DNA of 64,000 bases, from NCBI RefSeq assembly GCF_035958815.1, contig NZ_CP108383.1, forward strand, positions 8,990,001-9,054,000. The letters are read 5' to 3'. How positions within the stretch are numbered: position 1 is the stretch's first letter; each line of letters starts with the position of its first letter. Below are positions 42,108 to 51,223 of this stretch, piece by piece. The translations under genes were made by a program, and so were the position numbers. The stretch is from Nocardia sp. NBC_01327. Its GTDB lineage: Bacteria > Actinomycetota > Actinomycetes > Mycobacteriales > Mycobacteriaceae. A model generated the notes under the pieces. The model was not told where the DNA came from and did not search any database. It was given only the letters and a program-made list of their open reading frames with translations.

Positions 42108-43361
42108 GTGAAAAGATCCCTCCACCAGACCATTGCGGGCGTGGCAGTGCTCACGGCAGCCGTCCTCGTCACCTCCTCCTGCGGCTTCGGCTCGAAAAGC
42201 TCCTCCGATAACGGCCCGAACAGCCTGAACCTGCTGGTCCCCGCCTACAGCGACGGCCCGCACGGCACCAAGGCGCTGTGGGAGGGCATTCTCAAGGGCT
42301 TCCACGACCAGAACCCGGACATCACGGTGAATCTGCAGGTGGAGTCCTGGGACACCATCAATGATGTGGTGCGAACCGATCTGCAGTCGTCCTCCAGCAC
42401 GCCGGACGTCCTGAATATCGACGCCTACTCCAGCTTCGCCGGCGACAAGATGCTGTATCCGGCCTCGGATATCGTCTCCGATGCGGTGCTCGCCGATATC
42501 CAGCCCGGCTTCAAGCAGAACGCCACCATGGACGGAACCCAGTGGGCGCTACCGCTGTTCGCCTCCACCCGGACGATGTTCTACAACACCGACCTGCTCA
42601 CCCGCGCCAGCGTCAGCAACCCGCCGAAGACCTGGGCCGACCTCACGGACGCGGCCAAGAAGGTCGAGGCGCTCGGCGGTGGCGTCTCCGGCTACGGCCT
42701 GCCGCTGGGCAGCGAGGAGACGCAGGGTGAGACCTCCATCTGGACCTTCGGCGCCGGTGGCAATTGGTCGGCGGACGGCAAGGTCACCGTGGACACCCCG
42801 GAGAATCTGACCGGCGTGCGCGCCATGAAGTCGCTCGCCGATGCCGGTGTGACGCAGCCCAATCCGGGTGCGACCGACCGCAAGGACGTCCTCAATGCCT
42901 TCATCCAGGGCAAGATCGGCATGATCGAGGGCCTGCCGCCGCTGATCGGCATGATCGCCGACAAGAATCCGAGCCTGAAGTACGCGACCGCGCCCTCGCC
43001 GACCGAATCGGGGCAGCCGGTGACCCTCGGCGTGGCCGATCATCTGATGGCCTTCAAGAAGGACGGCAGTAAGCAGGCCGCCATCAAGAAGCTGCTCGAC
43101 TACTTCTACGCGCCGGACGCCTATACGAATTTCGTGAAGTCCGAGCACTTCATTCCGATCACCGTCAGCGGCCTCACGGCCCTCGCCGACGATCCGGTGA
43201 CCAAGGCCTTCTCGGCCACCCTGCCGGTCGCCAAGTTCTACCCGAGCAATAATCCCAAATGGGCGGCGGCGCAGGGTGCGATCAAGCAGCAGCTGGGCAC
43301 CATCACCCAGGGCGCCGATCCGGCCGATGTGCTGAAGAAGATCCAGCAGGCCGCGAATTGA
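42108..43361 (+). CDS. Sugar ABC transporter substrate-binding lipoprotein
   Basis: 417 residues from GTG 42108 (AAAGG upstream). A signal sequence with lipobox TSSC gives acylation at about residue 26. The body is an extracellular solute-binding protein family 1 fold, as for oligosaccharide importers. It is the first gene of binding protein, permease, permease, DeoR. The divergent genes encode an amino-sugar pathway, so N-acetylgalactosamine or a related sugar is the likely ligand. Confidence 0.9.
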   Translation: MKRSLHQTIAGVAVLTAAVLVTSSCGFGSKSSSDNGPNSLNLLVPAYSDGPHGTKALWEGILKGFHDQNPDITVNLQVESWDTINDVVRTDLQSSSSTPDVLNIDAYSSFAGDKMLYPASDIVSDAVLADIQPGFKQNATMDGTQWALPLFASTRTMFYNTDLLTRASVSNPPKTWADLTDAAKKVEALGGGVSGYGLPLGSEETQGETSIWTFGAGGNWSADGKVTVDTPENLTGVRAMKSLADAGVTQPNPGATDRKDVLNAFIQGKIGMIEGLPPLIGMIADKNPSLKYATAPSPTESGQPVTLGVADHLMAFKKDGSKQAAIKKLLDYFYAPDAYTNFVKSEHFIPITVSGLTALADDPVTKAFSATLPVAKFYPSNNPKWAAAQGAIKQQLGTITQGADPADVLKKIQQAAN

Positions 43362-44254
43362 GCAGGCGCAGAACACGATTCACGGCAGGGCTGGCCGCCC
43401 TGCCGTGGGTCGGCCCGGTGCTGATCCTGGTGGTCGCGATCGTGGTGTTCCCGGCCGGATACATGTTCTGGACCAGTACCCGGAATCTGTCGCCGTACGG
43501 CCAGGATCGCGGTTCGGCCGGATTCGCGAATTACCGGGCGCTGTTCGCGATCCCGGAATTGGAATCGGTGCTCTGGCACACGGTCTTCTGGGTCGCGGGA
43601 GTCGTCCTGATCACCCTGGTGCTGTCGGCCGCGCTGGCGCAGTTCCTGAACAAGGACTTCCCGGGACGGACGGCCGTGCGGCTGGCGGTACTGGTGCCGT
43701 GGGCGGCCTCCGTGGTGATGACTACGACGATCTTCTACTACATGCTCGACCCTGATGTCGGCGTCGCCAATCGCCTCCTGGTCGATATCGGCGTACTGGA
43801 CCGGGGTTTCGGCTTCACCAAGGAGCCCACGCAGGCCTTCCTGGTGGCGATCGGCGTCGGCGTCTTCGTCTCCATCCCGTTCACCACCTACACGATTCTG
43901 GCCGGGCTGCAAGCGATTCCGGCCGAGGTGGTGGAGGCGGGCCGGGTGGACGGCGCGAATTCCTGGCAGCGCTACCGCCATATCGTGCTGCCGCAGCTGC
44001 GCCCGGCCATGGCGGTGGCCGCCATCATCAACATCATCAACGCCTTCAATTCGCTGCCGATTCTGCAGGTCCTGACCGGCAGCATCGCCGGGTTCGCCGC
44101 CGACACCACAACCACGCTCACCTTCAAGCTCATCCGGCAGAACCAGCAGATCGGTACCGCCGCGGCCATGAGCGTGCTGAATTTCGTGCTGATCGCGGTG
44201 ATCATCGCGATCTACGTGAAGGTGATCCGCCCGACCGATCAGGTGGACTCGTGA
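43358..44254 (+). CDS. Sugar ABC transporter permease (MalF type)
   Basis: 298 residues, six hydrophobic helices, with the EAA loop IPAEVVEAGRVDGANSWQRY (about residue 190). The start is taken as TTG 43358, overlapping the binding-protein stop (TTGA). Other starts would need to lie inside the previous gene. It pairs with the next permease. Confidence 0.9.
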   Translation: MSRRRTRFTAGLAALPWVGPVLILVVAIVVFPAGYMFWTSTRNLSPYGQDRGSAGFANYRALFAIPELESVLWHTVFWVAGVVLITLVLSAALAQFLNKDFPGRTAVRLAVLVPWAASVVMTTTIFYYMLDPDVGVANRLLVDIGVLDRGFGFTKEPTQAFLVAIGVGVFVSIPFTTYTILAGLQAIPAEVVEAGRVDGANSWQRYRHIVLPQLRPAMAVAAIINIINAFNSLPILQVLTGSIAGFAADTTTTLTFKLIRQNQQIGTAAAMSVLNFVLIAVIIAIYVKVIRPTDQVDS

Positions 44255-45138
44255 CGACTACGCTCCCCACTCCCGACCCGAGCGCCGCCACAGCGAAACG
44301 CCCTGTGCCCCGGCGGAAACGACGCCGCTGGGAACTGACCGCCGTGGGCGTACTGCTCGCCGCGCTCTTCCTGATCCCCTATGTGGTGATGGTGCTCGGC
44401 TCGCTCAAGTCGCGCGCCGAGATCCTGCGGATTCCGCCCACCTATCTGCCGCACGTCTGGCATCCGGACAACTACTCCACCATGTGGAGCACCCCGGAGA
44501 CGCCGCTGCCGTTCAATCTGGTGAGCACGATCGTCATTTCGGTGAGCGCGACCCTGCTGGTGCTGGCGGTGGCCATCCCGGCCGCGTATTACACTGCGCG
44601 CCGCCGCTTTCCGGGCCGCGCCGCCTTTCTCGGCGTCGTGCTGATCACCCAGATGCTGCAGCCGACCGTACTGGTGACCGGTCTGATCCGGGAGTTCTTC
44701 GCGCTCGGCATCAATGACACCTGGCTGGCCATGATCCTGGTGAACGCGGCCTTCAATCTGTCCTTCGCGGTGTGGATTCTGCACAGCTTCTTCGCCGCGG
44801 TGCCGGTGGAGATCGAGGAGGCCGCGCAGCTGGACGGGCTCAGCCGGTGGCAGATCCTGAGCCGGGTGAGCCTGCCGCTGGTGTGGCCGGGCATCGTCAC
44901 CGCGACCATTTTCGTGATGGTGGCCTGCTGGAACGAATTCGCCGCCAGCCTGGTGATTCTGACCACGCCGGAGAACCAGCCGCTGTCGGTGGCCCTGACG
45001 AAGTTCATCGGTCAGTACGACACGGCTTGGCAATACGTCTTCGCCATCTCTACCGTCGGTATCGTGCCGGTCGTCATCCTCTTCGCTTTCATCGAAAAAC
45101 GCCTGGTCGCCGGTCTTACAGCCGGCAGTGTGAAATGA
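44251..45138 (+). CDS. Sugar ABC transporter permease (MalG type)
   Basis: 295 residues, six helices after a basic N-terminus (RPVPRRKRRR). The EAA loop VPVEIEEAAQLDGLSRWQIL is at about 190. GTG 44251 overlaps the preceding stop (GTGA). No ATP-binding gene follows, so the importer presumably uses a shared MsiK/UgpC-type ATPase encoded elsewhere, as is common in actinomycetes. Confidence 0.9.
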   Translation: MTTTLPTPDPSAATAKRPVPRRKRRRWELTAVGVLLAALFLIPYVVMVLGSLKSRAEILRIPPTYLPHVWHPDNYSTMWSTPETPLPFNLVSTIVISVSATLLVLAVAIPAAYYTARRRFPGRAAFLGVVLITQMLQPTVLVTGLIREFFALGINDTWLAMILVNAAFNLSFAVWILHSFFAAVPVEIEEAAQLDGLSRWQILSRVSLPLVWPGIVTATIFVMVACWNEFAASLVILTTPENQPLSVALTKFIGQYDTAWQYVFAISTVGIVPVVILFAFIEKRLVAGLTAGSVK

Positions 45139-45151
45139 CAGGAGGCGTGAA

Positions 45152-45940
45152 ATGACCGCAGCGGCCGATCGATCCACGCGCTGGAACAGGCTGCTCGAGT
45201 TGCTGGCCGAATCCGGCCGGCTCTCGGTCGAGGAGGCGGCCGAACGATTGGCCGTCTCCCCCGCCACCGTCCGCCGCGATTTCACCTCGCTGGCCGAGCA
45301 GCAGCTGGCCACCCGCACGCACGGCGGCATTGTGGCGACCTCGGTCGCCTACGATCTGCCCGCCCGGTACCGGCACGGCGACGAGGCCAAGCAGCGCATT
45401 GCCGAACATGCGGCAGGTCTTATCGATACGCATGCCGTGGTCGGGCTCAACGGCGGCACCACCACCACCGCCGTGGCACGGGCGCTGGCGGGCCGGCCCG
45501 ATCTGGCCACCGCCACGGACGAACGGCTCACCATTGTCACCAACGCGCTGAACATCGCCTCGGAGCTGGTACTGCGGCCGTATCTGCGCACCATCTGCCT
45601 CGGCGGCATGGCCAGGCGCGAGTCCTACGAACTGCACGGGCCGCTCGCCGAACGGTCACTGGCCGAATTGCGGCTGGACACACTGGTTCTCGGCGTGAAC
45701 GCCATCTCCGTCGACGGCGGTGCGCAGTGCACCCATCTCGACGAGTCCGGCGTCAATGCCGAAATGGTCCGCCGCGCACGGCATGTCATCGCGGTGGCGA
45801 CCTCGGACAAACTCCAGCGCACCGCACTGGCCCGGATCTGCCCGATCGAGCAGATCCACGTCCTGGTCACCGATTCCGAGGCCGACCCGGAGACCGTCGC
45901 CGGTCTGCGCGCCGCCGGCGTGCGAGTCGACCTGGTGTGA
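45152..45940 (+). CDS. DeoR-family transcriptional regulator
   Basis: 262 residues: an N-terminal DeoR helix-turn-helix (LSVEEAAERLAVSPATVRRDF, about residues 25-45) and a C-terminal sugar-phosphate sensing domain with GLNGGTTTTAVARAL and the DGGAQCTHLDES piece. It is the last gene of the importer operon, 13 bases after the permease. Sugar phosphate intermediates such as tagatose-6-phosphate usually relieve this family's repression. It likely controls both divergent operons. Confidence 0.92.
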   Translation: MTAAADRSTRWNRLLELLAESGRLSVEEAAERLAVSPATVRRDFTSLAEQQLATRTHGGIVATSVAYDLPARYRHGDEAKQRIAEHAAGLIDTHAVVGLNGGTTTTAVARALAGRPDLATATDERLTIVTNALNIASELVLRPYLRTICLGGMARRESYELHGPLAERSLAELRLDTLVLGVNAISVDGGAQCTHLDESGVNAEMVRRARHVIAVATSDKLQRTALARICPIEQIHVLVTDSEADPETVAGLRAAGVRVDLV

Positions 45941-46028
45941 GCCGCGCGGATTGCTGACCGGTTGCCATGGGAGAGCCGATGATCCGGGCGCCGGGCGGGC
46001 TGGCGGCCCGGCGATTGTGCACGGCAAG

Positions 46029-49000
46029 ATGAGCCGGGTGCAGATCGGGATGCTTGGACCGCTGGTCATTCGGGCGGATGACGGCGAGTTGATAGAGGTA
46101 CCGGGCGCCCGGCTGCGTGCGCTGTTGATCGCACTCGGCCTCGAACCCGGGCGCGCCGTCTCGAAGGCGAAGCTGGTCGACTGGATCTGGGGTGAGCAGC
46201 CTCCCGCCGATGCGGCGAATGCGCTGCAGGCATTGGTCTCCCGGCTGCGGCGGGTACTGCCGGACGGGTCGATCGAGGTGCAGGCGGGCGGGTACCGGCT
46301 GACCGTGGAACCCCACGCGGTCGATGCCGTGCGCTTCGAAGAGCTGCTCGACCAGGCCCGCGGCAGCGCGGACCCGCGACGCGCCCAGCTGCTGCGCGAA
46401 GCCCTCGCACTGTGGCGCGGCACCGTGATGCAGGACGTCGGCCTACAGGACAGCGAAGCCTTCGACGCCGTCGTCACCCGGCTCGAGGGTCTGCACCTGG
46501 CCGCGCTGGAGGATCGCTACGAGGTGGAGATCCGCCTCGGCCGGGGTGCGGAGCTGGTCGCGGAGCTGACCGAATCGGTGTCCCGGTATCCGGTGCGGGA
46601 ACGGCTCGCCGCCGCGCTGATGCGCGCGCTCGGCGCCGCGGGTCGTGGCACCGAGGCGCTGCTGGTGTACCAGCGGGCGCGCGAGGCCCTCGCCGACGAG
46701 CTGGGCGTGGACCCCTCGCCGGAACTGTCCGGACTGCACGTCGCGCTGCTGCGCGGCGAATTGGACGCGCCGGAGCAGGTGCCGGTGCCCGAGGAAGTCC
46801 GCAGGACGAATCTGCGGGCCGAGCTGACCACCTATGTCGGCAAGTCCGCCGATGTCGCCGCGGTGGCCGAACTTGTTGCGGAGCACCGGCTGACCACGGT
46901 GAGCGGACCCGGCGGCTCCGGAAAGACCAGGCTGGCCGTGGAAACCGCCCAGACCCTGCTCGGCGAGCTGCCGGACGGGGCCTGGCTGGTGGAGCTCGCG
47001 CCCATCGGCGCGAGCGGCGATGTGGCCCAGGCGACGCTGGCCGCGCTCGGACTCCGGGAGGCGCTGCTCGGCGGCGCACCGGACGCGGAACCGATGGACC
47101 GGCTCATCGCCGCGTTCCGCGAGCGCGAAGCGCTGGTGATTCTGGACAACTGTGAGCATGTGATCGAAGCCGCCGCGACCTTCGCCCACCGGTTGCTCGG
47201 AGAGTGCCGGAAGCTGCGGATCCTCGCGACGAGCAGGGAGCCGCTGGGCATTACGGGTGAGGCGCTGTGGCAGGTCGAGCCGCTGGCGCTACCGGCCCCG
47301 GACGCGGCACCCGCCGATATCGAATCCTCCCCGGCTGTTCAGCTCCTGCAGGACCGCGCCGGCGCGGTGAGCCGGTCGCTGACGCTCGACGCACACACGC
47401 TGTCGAATATGGCGCGCATCTGCCGCGCCCTCGACGGGATACCGCTGGCAATCGAACTCGCCGCGGCCCGATTGCGCACCATGTCCCTCGATCAGCTCGC
47501 CAATCGCCTCGACGATCGGTTCCGCCTGCTGACCGGCGGCAGTCGTACCGCGATACCGCAGCACCGGACGCTGCGCGCGGTGGTCGACTGGAGCTGGGAG
47601 CTACTCACCGACGCCGAACGCACTGTGCTGCGCCGACTTTCGGTCTTCTCCGGCGGCGCGAGCCTGGACGCCGCCGAGCAGGTCTGCGCACGGGATACCG
47701 TCGAACAGTGGGAAGTACTCGAACTGCTGACCACCCTGACCGAGAAATCGCTGCTGCGCACCGTGGCGAACCACGCCGGCCCCGCGGCGGGCGACAGCCC
47801 ACCGCGCTACCGGATGCTCGAGACGATCAAGGAGTACGCGCGCGAACGGCTCACGGAGGCAGGGGAATCGGAGTCCGCCCGCCGGGCGCATCTCGCCTGC
47901 TTCACCGAACTCGCCGCCACCGCCGATCCGCATCTGCGCCGCGCCGAGCAGCTGGAGTGGCTCGCCATCCTCGAGGCCGAGCACGACAATATCGCCGCCG
48001 CCGTGCGCGCCGCGCTCGCGGCCGGTGATGCGACCGGGGCAATGCGGCTCGCGGCGGCCGCAGGCTGGTACTGGTGGCTGGGCGGGCACAAGGCCGAGGG
48101 CATGGAGCTCGTCATCGCGGCCGCCGAGGCGCCCGGTGAGGTGGACGACGACACCCGGGCCATGGTGTACACACTGGTCGTGCATTTCGTGTCCGCCGGG
48201 CGGAATGACGAGTTCCAGGTGGAGGATTGGATACACAAGGCGCACCGGTACAGCCGGAACACCCAGGTGCGCAATCCACTGCTCGGGTTCGTCGGCGCGC
48301 TGGAGCGCATGCTGCAGGGGCCGGACGCGTTCCTGACCGCCTTCGAACCGCTGCTCGCCGACGAGGACCCGTGGGTACGCGCACTGGCCCGGCTGCAGAT
48401 GGGCAAGATGCGGATCGTGCTCGGCGTGGACATGCAGCATGTGGACGCGTATCTGGAGCAGGCGCTCGCGGAATTCCGGGCGATCGGCGAGCGCTGGGGT
48501 ATGTCGTTCGCGCTGACCGAGGTGGCGAATCGCATCGCCATGCGCGGCGAATTCCGCAGTGCGATCGAGTATTTCGACCAGGCCATCGCGGTGGTCACCG
48601 AGGCCGGCGCCATCGAGGACGTGGTACAGCTGCGGGCGCGGCAGGCGCAGCTGTACTGGCTGCTGGGTGATGCGGAGTCGAGCGCGGCCGCCATGGCCGA
48701 GGCGCAGCGGTGCGCGCAGCGGTGCGCCTGGCCGAACGCACTGGCCGAACTGGCCCTGGCACAGGCGGAGCTGGCCCGCTGGAGCGGCGACACCGACCAG
48801 GTCTACCGCCAAATCGACGTCGCGACAGTCACCTTGGATACCGAGTCGACCAATATCCGGGCGGTGACCCACGATCTGCTCGGATATGTCGCCGAAAGCC
48901 TCGAGGATGCCCGCGAGCACCGCGTCACGGCCTTCCGGGCGGCGTCCGAGGCGGGGTACGCACCCCTGATCGCACAGGTGCTCATCGGAATCGCCGACCA

Positions 49001-49211
49001 GGCGCTGCGCGGGGACCAGTACGAGCAGGCCGTGCGGTTGCTCGCGGCGAGTGCGACCGTACGCGGACTGCCGGATCGGTCGCATCCGGATGCGGCCCGC
49101 ATCGAACAGGCCACGCGCGAAAGCCTCGGCGAACCGAAGTTCGCCGAGGCGATGCGGGAGGGTGCGCAGACCAGCTGGCATGAGCTGATCGAAACTACGC
49201 TCGCCTGCTGA
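46029..49211 (+). CDS. BTAD/NB-ARC transcriptional regulator (AfsR/SARP type)
   Basis: 1060 residues. The N-terminus starts IGMLGPLVIRADDG and holds an OmpR-like winged helix (about residues 15-90). A bacterial transcriptional activation domain (BTAD, about 97-240) follows, then an NTPase with Walker A SGPGGSGKTRL (about 300) and VILDNCEHV (about 372), then a long alpha-helical TPR-like tail. ATG 46029 or GTG 46038 could be the start; neither has a strong ribosome site. It overlaps the convergent ABC exporter gene by 17 bases. Such regulators often govern secondary metabolism or efflux. Confidence 0.88.
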   Translation: MSRVQIGMLGPLVIRADDGELIEVPGARLRALLIALGLEPGRAVSKAKLVDWIWGEQPPADAANALQALVSRLRRVLPDGSIEVQAGGYRLTVEPHAVDAVRFEELLDQARGSADPRRAQLLREALALWRGTVMQDVGLQDSEAFDAVVTRLEGLHLAALEDRYEVEIRLGRGAELVAELTESVSRYPVRERLAAALMRALGAAGRGTEALLVYQRAREALADELGVDPSPELSGLHVALLRGELDAPEQVPVPEEVRRTNLRAELTTYVGKSADVAAVAELVAEHRLTTVSGPGGSGKTRLAVETAQTLLGELPDGAWLVELAPIGASGDVAQATLAALGLREALLGGAPDAEPMDRLIAAFREREALVILDNCEHVIEAAATFAHRLLGECRKLRILATSREPLGITGEALWQVEPLALPAPDAAPADIESSPAVQLLQDRAGAVSRSLTLDAHTLSNMARICRALDGIPLAIELAAARLRTMSLDQLANRLDDRFRLLTGGSRTAIPQHRTLRAVVDWSWELLTDAERTVLRRLSVFSGGASLDAAEQVCARDTVEQWEVLELLTTLTEKSLLRTVANHAGPAAGDSPPRYRMLETIKEYARERLTEAGESESARRAHLACFTELAATADPHLRRAEQLEWLAILEAEHDNIAAAVRAALAAGDATGAMRLAAAAGWYWWLGGHKAEGMELVIAAAEAPGEVDDDTRAMVYTLVVHFVSAGRNDEFQVEDWIHKAHRYSRNTQVRNPLLGFVGALERMLQGPDAFLTAFEPLLADEDPWVRALARLQMGKMRIVLGVDMQHVDAYLEQALAEFRAIGERWGMSFALTEVANRIAMRGEFRSAIEYFDQAIAVVTEAGAIEDVVQLRARQAQLYWLLGDAESSAAAMAEAQRCAQRCAWPNALAELALAQAELARWSGDTDQVYRQIDVATVTLDTESTNIRAVTHDLLGYVAESLEDAREHRVTAFRAASEAGYAPLIAQVLIGIADQALRGDQYEQAVRLLAASATVRGLPDRSHPDAARIEQATRESLGEPKFAEAMREGAQTSWHELIETTLAC

Positions 49212-49956
49212 AAGTGGCACGGGACCACAGGTATCCGACCAGGGCGATACCGGCGCACCAGGCCAGCGCGGCGGCCGTGTAGCCGCCCGACGGGTTGCCG
49301 GTGAGCAGGCCGCGCAGCGATTCGATGATCGGCGTGAAGGGCTGGTACTCGGCGAATTGCCGGATGCCCTGGCCCATCTGGTGCGCCGGGACGACCGCAC
49401 TGCTGACGAAGGGCAGCATGATCAGCGGCACGGTCGTCATGCCCGCCGATTCCGGGGTCTTCGCGGCCATGCCCAGTGCGACGGTGAGCCAGGCGGTGGC
49501 GAAGGCCGTCGCCGCGATGACGCCGATCGCGCCGAGCCACTCCAGCGGGCTTGCCGCCGAACGGAATCCCAGTGCGAAGCCCACGCCGATGACGGCCGCG
49601 GTGGAGATCGCGATGGTCAGCATGGTGGCCACCACGTGGCCGGTCAGTACCGCGCCACGGGAGACGTCCATGACCTTGAACCGGTTGATGATGCCCTTGG
49701 TCATATCGGAATTCACCGATACGGCGGTGGCGGACAAGCCGTAGCTGATGGCCAGCAGGATCATGCCCGGCAGCGCGTAGTTGATGTACTTCTCGCCGAC
49801 ATTGAAGGCATTGCCGAAGACGTAGACGAAGATCAGCAGCATCATGATCGGCATCAGGGCCGCGTTGAAGATCGTGACGGGCGTCCGGGCGGTGTGTTTG
49901 AAGTTGCGCCGCAACATGATCGACGCGTCTGCCAGTGGTGCGGAAAGGGTGCTCAT
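49195..49956 (-). CDS. ABC-2 type permease (DrrB-like)
   Basis: 253 residues with six hydrophobic helices and the ABC-2 family pattern (NYALPGMILLAISYG, then a C-terminal FAEYQPFTPIIESLRGLL signature). DrrB-like subunits export drugs or lipids. The start overlaps the ATPase stop by four bases. The 3' end overlaps the convergent regulator gene. Confidence 0.9.
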   Translation of the reverse strand: MSTLSAPLADASIMLRRNFKHTARTPVTIFNAALMPIMMLLIFVYVFGNAFNVGEKYINYALPGMILLAISYGLSATAVSVNSDMTKGIINRFKVMDVSRGAVLTGHVVATMLTIAISTAAVIGVGFALGFRSAASPLEWLGAIGVIAATAFATAWLTVALGMAAKTPESAGMTTVPLIMLPFVSSAVVPAHQMGQGIRQFAEYQPFTPIIESLRGLLTGNPSGGYTAAALAWCAGIALVGYLWSRATFSRRA

Positions 49957-50897
49957 GATGCGTCGGCCTCCGTGGTCGCGTGTCCGGTCAGGGCAAAGAA
50001 AACGTCGTCGAGATCAGGGGTGTGGATGGAGACGTCCTCGGTCTCGATCGAGTGGTCGGCGAGCCGATTCAGCAATTCGCGCAGCGATGTGGTGCTGCCG
50101 TCGCCGGGAATACGCAGGGCCAGCGCCTCGTCGTCGCGGGTGGAACCGGGCAGAATCCGTTCCGCCGCATCCAGTTCCGCGACAGCGGTGAAGGTGACCT
50201 GGATATGGCTGCCCGGTATCTGGCGCTTGAGGTCGGCGGGAGTGCCCTCGGCGACAATGCGCCCCTGATCGAGCACCGCGACCCGGTCGGCCAGCTGATC
50301 GGCCTCCTCGAGGTACTGGGTGGTGAGGAAGACGGTCACGCCGTCGGCCGTCAGATCCCGCACGATGTCCCACATCGTGCGCCGGCTGCGCGGATCCAGT
50401 CCGGTGGTCGGCTCGTCCAGGAAGATGATTTCCGGCCTGGTCACCAGCGTCATCGCCAGATCCAGCTTCCGGCGCATGCCGCCGGAGTAGGTCGACGCGT
50501 GCTTGCGCGCCGATTCCACCAGATCGAATCGCTCCAGCAGGCCGGTGACCACCCGCTTGCTCTCACTGCCCCGCAGGCGATGCAGATCCGCCATCAGGCG
50601 CAGGTTCTCCTCGCCGGTCAGCAGATCGTCCACCGCCGCGAACTGCCCCGTGACGCCGATCGCCTTGCGGACCGCCTTGGGTGCGGTGGTGATGTCGTGC
50701 CCGGCCACACTCGCCGTGCCGCCGTCGGCGGTCAGCAGCGTGGTCAGCACATTGACCGCCGTCGTCTTGCCCGCGCCGTTCGGACCGAGCAGCGAAAAGA
50801 TGGTGCCTGCGCCGATATTCAGATCAATGCCATCGAGGACTGTTTTGTCCCCGTACGTCTTTCGCAGCCCGGAAGCCGCGATCGCTGAAGTTGTCAT
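49953..50897 (-). CDS. ABC exporter ATP-binding protein (DrrA-like)
   Basis: 314 residues. Walker A GPNGAGKTT (about residue 37), signature YSGGMRRKLD (about 137), Walker B IIFLDEPTTGLD and the DrrA C-terminal domain ending in a region with DLDDVFFALTG. ATG 50897 is used; the frame extends to 50993 but without a better start. With the permease it forms a two-gene daunorubicin-resistance-type exporter, divergent from the secreted-hydrolase operon. Confidence 0.92.
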   Translation of the reverse strand: MTTSAIAASGLRKTYGDKTVLDGIDLNIGAGTIFSLLGPNGAGKTTAVNVLTTLLTADGGTASVAGHDITTAPKAVRKAIGVTGQFAAVDDLLTGEENLRLMADLHRLRGSESKRVVTGLLERFDLVESARKHASTYSGGMRRKLDLAMTLVTRPEIIFLDEPTTGLDPRSRRTMWDIVRDLTADGVTVFLTTQYLEEADQLADRVAVLDQGRIVAEGTPADLKRQIPGSHIQVTFTAVAELDAAERILPGSTRDDEALALRIPGDGSTTSLRELLNRLADHSIETEDVSIHTPDLDDVFFALTGHATTEADAS

Positions 50898-50997
50898 GGG
50901 AATACCTTCGCCAGCTCGCCTGATACCGACCTGACGCAGACCTGACACGCTCCCTGATACGGGCGGGAGCACCGGCGGCGCGGTGCCGACCACCGAT

Positions 50998-51090
50998 CCG
51001 AGCCCTCCGGAAAATGATTGTTAATGATCAGTTTTCATATAGACAGAGCATAAACGCTCAATTACTCTCGGATAAACCAATTCCAGAGGA
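50998..51090. promoter_or_regulatory. AT-rich divergent promoter with Zur/Fur-like palindrome
   Basis: GAAAATGAT, about five bases, then ATGATCAGTTTTC: an imperfect palindrome like the TGAAAATGATTTTCA-type boxes of Zur/Fur regulators, followed by TATAGA (a -10 candidate). This stretch is markedly AT-rich for the genome and separates the exporter from the secreted hydrolases. Confidence 0.35.
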
Positions 51091-51096
51091 CTGCTC

Positions 51097-51207
51097 ATGC
51101 ATGAACTTCCCGCACCTGATCTCCTCGGCACGATCGTCGGGTACATCCTCATGTCCCCGCTGTCGCTCCTGCAGAATTTGAGCCAGCTCATCGCGAACCT
51201 GTACTGA
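51097..51207 (+). CDS. 36-residue hydrophobic peptide
   Basis: MHELPAPDLLGTIVGYILMSP, then SLLQNLSQLIANLY. ATG 51097 follows AGAGGA at good spacing. It ends 16 bases before the next start, whose own site (GGGGAGGG) lies in that gap. It is largely hydrophobic with no basic residue, so it is unlikely to be a signal peptide. It is the first cistron of the secreted-hydrolase operon. Confidence 0.5.
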   Translation: MHELPAPDLLGTIVGYILMSPLSLLQNLSQLIANLY

Positions 51208-51223
51208 GGGGAGGGCAGCGATC

